Shown: positions 59,716 through 64,000 of the stretch, in pieces | Layout: the number at the start of each line of letters is the position of its first letter | Position numbering within the stretch: the first letter of the stretch is position 1 | Origin: JACDHG01 sp963811585 | GTDB taxonomy: Bacteria > Actinomycetota > Actinomycetes > Propionibacteriales > Nocardioidaceae | Length of the DNA: 64,000 nt | Assembly (NCBI GenBank): GCA_963811585.1 | Contig: CAWERR010000002.1 | Coordinates: 143,143-207,142 of the forward strand | Direction of reading: 5' to 3' | Notes under the pieces: model-generated | What the model saw: only the letters and a program-made list of their open reading frames with translations | Databases searched by the model: none | Told to the model about the DNA's origin: nothing | Position numbers and translations under genes: made by a program

Positions 59716-59749
59716 CGATCCGGGACTCCCCCTCAACAGCCCCGGATCG
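59716..59749 (-). terminator. Hairpin downstream of ptsI
   Basis: Perfect nine-base arms CGATCCGGG and CCCGGATCG with a 16-base loop, about 130 bases past the ptsI stop and before ribF. No T-run follows. It is the likely end of the ptsI transcript. Confidence 0.55.
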
Positions 59750-59875
59750 CCGCGCGTATGCGAGAGCAGATGCTCACAAGATCAGGGTCGCAGCCTGGCG
59801 AGGCTCGCGGAGGCGGCGAGACGCATCCCGCCCGATCAGCGTCCGTAATCACCCGTTCGGTGGAGGGGGGCGGCG

Positions 59876-61540
59876 TCAGCGGCGCAAGGCGGCCGCAGCC
59901 ACGGCGCGTGCCTCGACTGGGTCGCTGGCCGCGAGCGCTGCCTCGGCGGCCGCCTCACAGTCGCCCTTCGTCGACGAGGCGATGGATGCCCCGACCGTGC
60001 CGATCGCCGACGCCGCCATCGAGAGTGAGGTGATCCCCACGCCCATCAGCACGCAGGCGAGCAGCGGATCAGCTGCGGCCTCACCGCAGACGCCGACCGG
60101 CTTGCCGGCCTCCCTACCCGCGGCCGCTGTGATGGCGATCAGGTGAAGCACCGCGGGCTGCCAGGCATCGGTCAACCCGGCCAGCTCACCTGACAGCCGG
60201 TCAGCGGCCATCGTGTACTGCGAGAGGTCGTTCGTGCCGATCGACAGGAAGTCCACATGCTGAAGCAGCCGGTGCGCCAGCAGCGCAGCCGCCGGCACTT
60301 CGACCATGACGCCAGGGGTGAGCCCTCGCTCGCGCACCTGCGCAGCGAAGTCGGCGGCCTCGGTGGCGGTGGCCACCATCGGTGCCATCACCCAGGGTTC
60401 CGTGCCGGTCGCCTCGGCGGCCCGGGCAATGGCGTCGAGCTGCCTGGTCATCAGCCCCGGGTTGCCCCGCGCGAGCCTGAGACCGCGCACGCCGAGCGCC
60501 GGGTTGGGCTCGTCAGGCAAGGTGGCGAACTTCATCGGCTTGTCGGACCCCGCGTCGAGGGTGCGAATGACGACCCGACGGTCGCCGTACGCCGCGAAGA
60601 CCTGTCCGTAGATGTCCGCCTGCTCCTCGACCGAAGGCTCGGCGTCTCGCCCAAGGAACGCCAGCTCACTGCGAAACAGCCCGACGCCCTCGCTCGGTCC
60701 GTCAGCAGCGGACCGCGCCGACGCACCGTCCTGGACGTTTGCGTAGATCGAGATAGCCGCGCCGTCGTACGTCGCCCCAGGTCCACTCCACTGGGCCGCT
60801 GCCGCTCGGGTCTCCTGGTCGACCTTGATCAGGGCCGCGGCCTCGGCCGGGTCAGGGTCAATGACGACGTCGCCGTTGCCGCCGTTGACGAGCACCACAG
60901 TCCCGGCGTCGATGTCATCGATGTCGGCAGCGACAACGCAAGGGATGCCGAGCTGGCGGGCGATGATCGCAGTGTGACTGGTGGGTCCGCCAAAGCTGGT
61001 GGCAAGGGCAACCACAAAGCTCGGCTCAAGGCCGGCCGTGTCGGCGGGTGCGAGGTCTTCGGCCAGCAAGACCGACGGGACGTCGGGTCGCGGGATGCCG
61101 GGTTCGGGGAGCCCGCGTAGCTCGGCCACCACTCGGCCACCGAGGTCGCGCAGGTCGGTCACTCGCTCGGCCATCATCCCGCCGACCTGCTCGAACATCT
61201 CGGCGAACCGGTCGACCGCGGAGACTGTCGCGGCCTCCGCAGATGCCCCGGCCGCGATGGCCTTCTCGACCTGTTTGCGCAAGCCCTTGTCGGCGACGAG
61301 CCCGACCTGTGCGGTCAGCACCTCGGCCGCCACGCCGACCGCGTCAGCAGCGCGCGCCCGCAACCTTCCGGCGACGGTCTCGACCGCTGCCGCAAACCTG
61401 GCCGACTCGTCCGGTCCAGCGGGCAGCGCGGCGACGCCGCTCAGGTCGATCGGGGCTGCCGGGCGGATCACCGGCCCGACGGCAATGCCGGGCACCACCG
61501 GGGTGCCGTGCCTGGTGGTGCGGTCAGCGGCGAGCGTCAT
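59876..61540 (-). CDS. ptsI: Phosphoenolpyruvate-protein phosphotransferase (PTS enzyme I)
   Basis: Enzyme I of the sugar phosphotransferase system, 554 residues. It takes phosphate from PEP onto its histidine and passes it to HPr. The phospho-histidine is in FGGPTSHTAIIARQLGIPCVV. The PEP-binding barrel contains EGVGLFRSELAFLGRDAEPSVEEQ, VVIRTLDAGSDKPMKF, MAPMVATATEA, VMVEVPAAAL, FLSIGTNDLSQYTMAADR and the catalytic Cys in VGVCGEAAAD. I chose the ATG at 61540, which places PGIAVGPV at the usual N-terminal distance. It is divergent from fruR-fruK-EIIA and shares a promoter palindrome with them. Confidence 0.95.
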   Translation of the reverse strand: MTLAADRTTRHGTPVVPGIAVGPVIRPAAPIDLSGVAALPAGPDESARFAAAVETVAGRLRARAADAVGVAAEVLTAQVGLVADKGLRKQVEKAIAAGASAEAATVSAVDRFAEMFEQVGGMMAERVTDLRDLGGRVVAELRGLPEPGIPRPDVPSVLLAEDLAPADTAGLEPSFVVALATSFGGPTSHTAIIARQLGIPCVVAADIDDIDAGTVVLVNGGNGDVVIDPDPAEAAALIKVDQETRAAAAQWSGPGATYDGAAISIYANVQDGASARSAADGPSEGVGLFRSELAFLGRDAEPSVEEQADIYGQVFAAYGDRRVVIRTLDAGSDKPMKFATLPDEPNPALGVRGLRLARGNPGLMTRQLDAIARAAEATGTEPWVMAPMVATATEAADFAAQVRERGLTPGVMVEVPAAALLAHRLLQHVDFLSIGTNDLSQYTMAADRLSGELAGLTDAWQPAVLHLIAITAAAGREAGKPVGVCGEAAADPLLACVLMGVGITSLSMAASAIGTVGASIASSTKGDCEAAAEAALAASDPVEARAVAAAALRR

Positions 61541-61640
61541 CTCGGCCCTCTTCCTGCCACCTGGCGGTGAGTCCGCTGATCTGCGCGACCCACCAGCCGA
61601 TCGGTGGCTTTTGTTGACTTCATGTGGCAATCTCTGCAGA

Positions 61641-61686
61641 ATTCTGCCTCGTCGGGCTTGACAAGTCAAGTGATCGGGCGTAAAAC
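61641..61686. promoter_or_regulatory. Mirror-symmetric divergent promoter between ptsI and fruR
   Basis: The palindrome-like TTGACAAGTCAA (61658-61669) supplies back-to-back -35 boxes. On the plus strand TTGACA is followed by a 17-base spacer and TAAAAC (61681-61686) toward fruR. On the minus strand TTGACT is followed by a 17-base spacer and CAGAAT (61646-61641) toward ptsI. The stretch beyond the plus -10 is AT-rich with AAACAAACTAATACAACA repeats that could hold a DeoR-type operator. Confidence 0.6.
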
Positions 61687-61779
61687 AAACTAATACAACA
61701 TCCAGTCGGATCCGCTAACGGGCGGCTCACCCGATTCTTCACCGTCACCACCCCCCGCCAGCGAGAGGACATCCCACAG

Positions 61780-62559
61780 GTGTATGCCACTGAGCGCCAA
61801 CACGCCATCGCTGAGCTCGTCTCCCGGGACAGCCGCGTCGGGGTCACCCAGGCCGCCGAGACATTCGGTGTCACAACCGAGACCGTGCGCCGGGACCTTG
61901 CCGTGCTCGAGCAGCAGGGAGTCGTGCACCGCGTGCATGGTGGGGCGGTCTCGCCCAACGCGCTCACGCCGCTTGAGCCGGCTCTTGCCGAGCGTGACGT
62001 GACGGCTGCCCCCCAGAAGGACCGGATCGCGCGAGCCGCGCTCGACCTGCTCCCCGGCTCGGGAGGCAGCATCATCCTCGACGGCGGCACCACGACAGGT
62101 CGGCTCGCCACACTCCTTCCTGTCGACCCTGCGCTGACGGTGATCACAAACGCCGCACCGATCGCGTCTATCATCACCGGCCGCAACAGCGGCCCTGCCA
62201 GCATCGAGCTGCACATCCTCGGCGGCCGCGTCCGCCCGGTGAGCCAGGTCAGCGTCGGTGCGTCGGCACTCGCAACCCTCGAGGACCTGCGGGTCGACGT
62301 GTCGTTCATCGGTGTCAACGCACTTGACGTCAACCGCGGACTGTTCACGCCCAACCACGACGAAGCGGCGGTCAAGTCGGCGATGATCATGGCCGGTCGC
62401 CGCGTGGTCGTCCTCACCGACTCCCGCAAGTTCAGCCAAGAAAGCATGGTCCGCTTCGGAAGGCTCGATCTCGTCGACGCGGTCGTGACCGACGACGAGG
62501 TGCGCGACACCGACGTGGCCGCCCTTGAGGCGCTCGACATCGACGTGGTGATCGCGTGA
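61780..62559 (+). CDS. fruR: DeoR-family regulator of the fructose PTS
   Basis: Regulator of 259 residues. The winged HTH is RHAIAELV-like (ERQHAIAELVSRDSRVGVTQAAETFGVTTETVRRDLAVLEQQGVVHRVHGGAV). The sensor domain has IILDGGTTTGRLATLLP and FIGVNALDVNRGLFTPNHDEAAVKSAMI. Its stop overlaps the start of fruK, and the EIIA gene follows, so it is the local regulator of fructose uptake. The effector is probably fructose 1-phosphate, by analogy with other actinobacterial FruR proteins. The GTG start is preceded by GAGAGGAC. Confidence 0.88.
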   Translation: MYATERQHAIAELVSRDSRVGVTQAAETFGVTTETVRRDLAVLEQQGVVHRVHGGAVSPNALTPLEPALAERDVTAAPQKDRIARAALDLLPGSGGSIILDGGTTTGRLATLLPVDPALTVITNAAPIASIITGRNSGPASIELHILGGRVRPVSQVSVGASALATLEDLRVDVSFIGVNALDVNRGLFTPNHDEAAVKSAMIMAGRRVVVLTDSRKFSQESMVRFGRLDLVDAVVTDDEVRDTDVAALEALDIDVVIA

Positions 62560-63503
62560 TCGTGACTCTGACGGCCAACCCTTCGGTCGACCGGACGATG
62601 GCCATCGACGGCCCGATCGAGCGCGGTGAAGTGTTTCGCGCGCTGAGCGTTGGCGACGAAGCCGGTGGCAAGGGCGTCAACGTCGCCCGCGCAGTCGCGT
62701 ACGCCGGCGAACCCGCCGTCGCCGTCCTGCCCGCCGACAACGACGACCTGCTCGTCAAGGGTCTCGTCGCCGCTGGAGTCCACCCCATCAACGTGCCGGT
62801 CGGCCGCCCGTCGCGCGTCAACATCACGGTGACCGAGCCCGACGGCACCACCACCAAGTTCAACGACCCCGGTCACGAGTTCTCCTCCGACGTCCTCGAC
62901 CGCCTCGGCGAGCGCCTGCTGGCGCGGTCACAGGGCCACGGCTGGGTCGTGCTGTCCGGTTCGCTGCCTCCCGGCGCACCAGTTGGCTGGTATGCCGACC
63001 TGACCGCCCAGCTCAAGCAGGCCGGACGCCGGGTCGCCGTCGACACGTCAGGCAAGCCACTGATCGAGGTGGTCGGCGCGGCGGCCAAGGCTGACCTGCT
63101 GAAGCCGAACGCCGAAGAGCTCGCCTCCCTCACCGGCGACGACCCGTTAACGCTTGAGACCGACCTCGATGCCGCGGTAACCGCCGCTGGTCGACTCGTG
63201 TCCGAGGGCACCGCCTCGGTCCTGCTGACACTCGGCTCGCAAGGAGCGGTGTTGGTCTCCGCCGACGATGTCTGGCGGGCCACTCCCCCGCGCATCACCG
63301 TGCGCAGCACGGTCGGCGCCGGCGATAGCAGCCTAGCGGGCTACCTGCTGGCCGATCTACGCGGCTTCGATGCACCAGACCGGCTCCGTGAAGCAGTCGC
63401 ATACGGCGCCGCTGCCGCCGCTCTTCCCGGGTCGACGATGCCCCGTGAATCCCACCTAGACCGTGACGGCGTCGTCGTCACACCGCTCCCCACCCGTCGC
63501 TGA
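62556..63503 (+). CDS. fruK: 1-phosphofructokinase
   Basis: PfkB-family kinase of 315 residues that phosphorylates fructose 1-phosphate to fructose 1,6-bisphosphate. Motifs: VTLTANPSVDRTM at the N-terminus, GDEAGGKGVNVARAVAYAGEPAVAVLP (substrate site), SGSLPPGAP, LLKPNAEELASLTGDD, and the catalytic RSTVGAGDSSLAGYLL (Asp of GAGD). GTG start overlapping fruR by four bases. Next gene is the EIIA component, so the order fruR-fruK-PTS is the usual actinobacterial fructose operon. Confidence 0.94.
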   Translation: MIVTLTANPSVDRTMAIDGPIERGEVFRALSVGDEAGGKGVNVARAVAYAGEPAVAVLPADNDDLLVKGLVAAGVHPINVPVGRPSRVNITVTEPDGTTTKFNDPGHEFSSDVLDRLGERLLARSQGHGWVVLSGSLPPGAPVGWYADLTAQLKQAGRRVAVDTSGKPLIEVVGAAAKADLLKPNAEELASLTGDDPLTLETDLDAAVTAAGRLVSEGTASVLLTLGSQGAVLVSADDVWRATPPRITVRSTVGAGDSSLAGYLLADLRGFDAPDRLREAVAYGAAAAALPGSTMPRESHLDRDGVVVTPLPTRR

Positions 63504-63526
63504 CGGCTCACGCAAGGAATCCTCCA

Positions 63527-64000
63527 GTGCCATCACTCATCACTTCCGACCTTGTCGCCCTCGACGCATCCTTCGGGGACACCAAGGACGACGTCATCGT
63601 GGCGCTGTCTCGGCTTGTCGCCGACGCTGGTCGCTGCAGCAACCCCGACGGTCTTGCGGCCGATGTGTTCACCCGCGAGGCCAAGTCGTCGACAGGTATG
63701 CCGGGTGGTCTCGCCATCCCCCACTGCCGGTCGCCGCACGTGTCGGAGGCCACGCTCGTGTTCGCCCGGCTCACCCCACCCATCGACTTCGGCGCTAAGG
63801 ACGGCTCGGCGGACCTGGTCTTCTTGATCGCCGCGCCCGCCGAAGGCGACCAAGTGCACATGGTGCTGCTTACCCAGCTCGCTCGCGCGTTGGTGCGCAA
63901 GGAGTTCACTGACGCGCTGCGCTCAGCGACGAGCGATGACGAGATCGTTGTGCTGGTGTCCGACGTGGTGAAACCGCCCAGGACAAGACGGCAACTGTGA
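63527..64000 (+). CDS. Fructose PTS EIIA domain protein (possible truncated EIIABC)
   Basis: Protein of 157 residues consisting of a PTS EIIA-2 (fructose/mannitol) domain. The phospho-histidine is in TGMPGGLAIPHCRSPHV, followed by VFARLTPPIDFGAKDGSADLVFLIAAP and HMVLLTQLARALVRKEF. It takes phosphate from HPr and hands it to EIIB. The stop codon is the last three bases of the window. Actinobacterial FruA is usually one EIIA-EIIB-EIIC protein. The final residues (KPPRTRRQL) do not look like the usual Ala/Pro linker, while the next frame reads GETAQDKTATV. It may be a separate EIIA or a frameshifted fruA; what follows is not visible. Confidence 0.85.
   Translation: MPSLITSDLVALDASFGDTKDDVIVALSRLVADAGRCSNPDGLAADVFTREAKSSTGMPGGLAIPHCRSPHVSEATLVFARLTPPIDFGAKDGSADLVFLIAAPAEGDQVHMVLLTQLARALVRKEFTDALRSATSDDEIVVLVSDVVKPPRTRRQL

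Noticed and set aside
61620..62876. 418-codon minus-strand frame across fruR and fruK
   Set aside because: Antisense shadow; both plus-strand genes have complete family motifs.

Overview
The window is high-GC DNA with dense, mostly short-spaced genes and frequent GTG/TTG starts. It carries a mycothione reductase, the dapB / M16 peptidase / pnp / rpsO block, a reduced actinobacterial tad locus, a DUF6529 protein and a DUF3516 helicase. I infer an actinobacterium, most likely Nocardioidaceae or a close relative; this rests on gene content and style, not on a database match. No rRNA, tRNA, CRISPR array, transposase or integrase was seen.

Layout. 1-3968: end of a nitronate monooxygenase, then an exported GH109-type glycosidase with an exported accessory protein, divergent from a DeoR regulator. 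3996-8632: small membrane proteins, a hemerythrin protein, a GNAT enzyme and a secreted tripeptidyl-aminopeptidase-like hydrolase. 9007-11513: an RNHCP protein with no normal start codon and a two-gene ABC exporter. 11642-14095: a membrane-inserted KAP-type P-loop NTPase with a macro-like N-terminus. 14107-18854: a tad secretion/pilus operon on the minus strand, followed by a decayed second copy of the tadA 5' end. 19049-22223: an SDR, YjbR, DUF6529 and APH-like genes. 22200-27769: a CarH/LitR-type B12 photoreceptor-regulator with an SRPBCC gene, divergent from a translationally coupled operon of FAD oxidoreductase, DUF1365, cyclopropane/methyl-fatty-acid synthase and a frameshifted SDR. 27784-32168: a small membrane protein and three exported envelope proteins (SPOR/NAGPA, M15 peptidase, CapA). 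32231-44455: DUF5995, a GGDEF-EAL protein, a group IV decarboxylase with an MFS partner, an FUSC protein, a lipoprotein, mycothione reductase and another MFS carrier. 44548-53243: hydrolase, panE, GNAT, azlCD, dapB, M16 peptidase, pnp, rpsO. 53534-59645: DUF3516 helicase, LtrA, a membrane protein, ribF. 59876-64000: fructose PTS genes (ptsI divergent from fruR-fruK-EIIA).

Most interesting parts: (1) the putative light-controlled lipid-modification locus at 22200-27769, with two copies of an AAACCTT-centred operator in the divergent promoter; (2) the macro-like/KAP NTPase beside a tad-locus scar, a possible solitary defence gene; (3) a family of intergenic palindromes sharing one exact 15-mer at five sites between 30 and 56.4 kb, two of which carry 19-bp tandem arrays; (4) a mirror-symmetric divergent promoter between ptsI and fruR. 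Several genes show one-base disruptions (SDR near 27170, second TadE start near 15120, RNHCP start at 9007, possibly the EIIA end), so local indel errors in the assembly should be considered.
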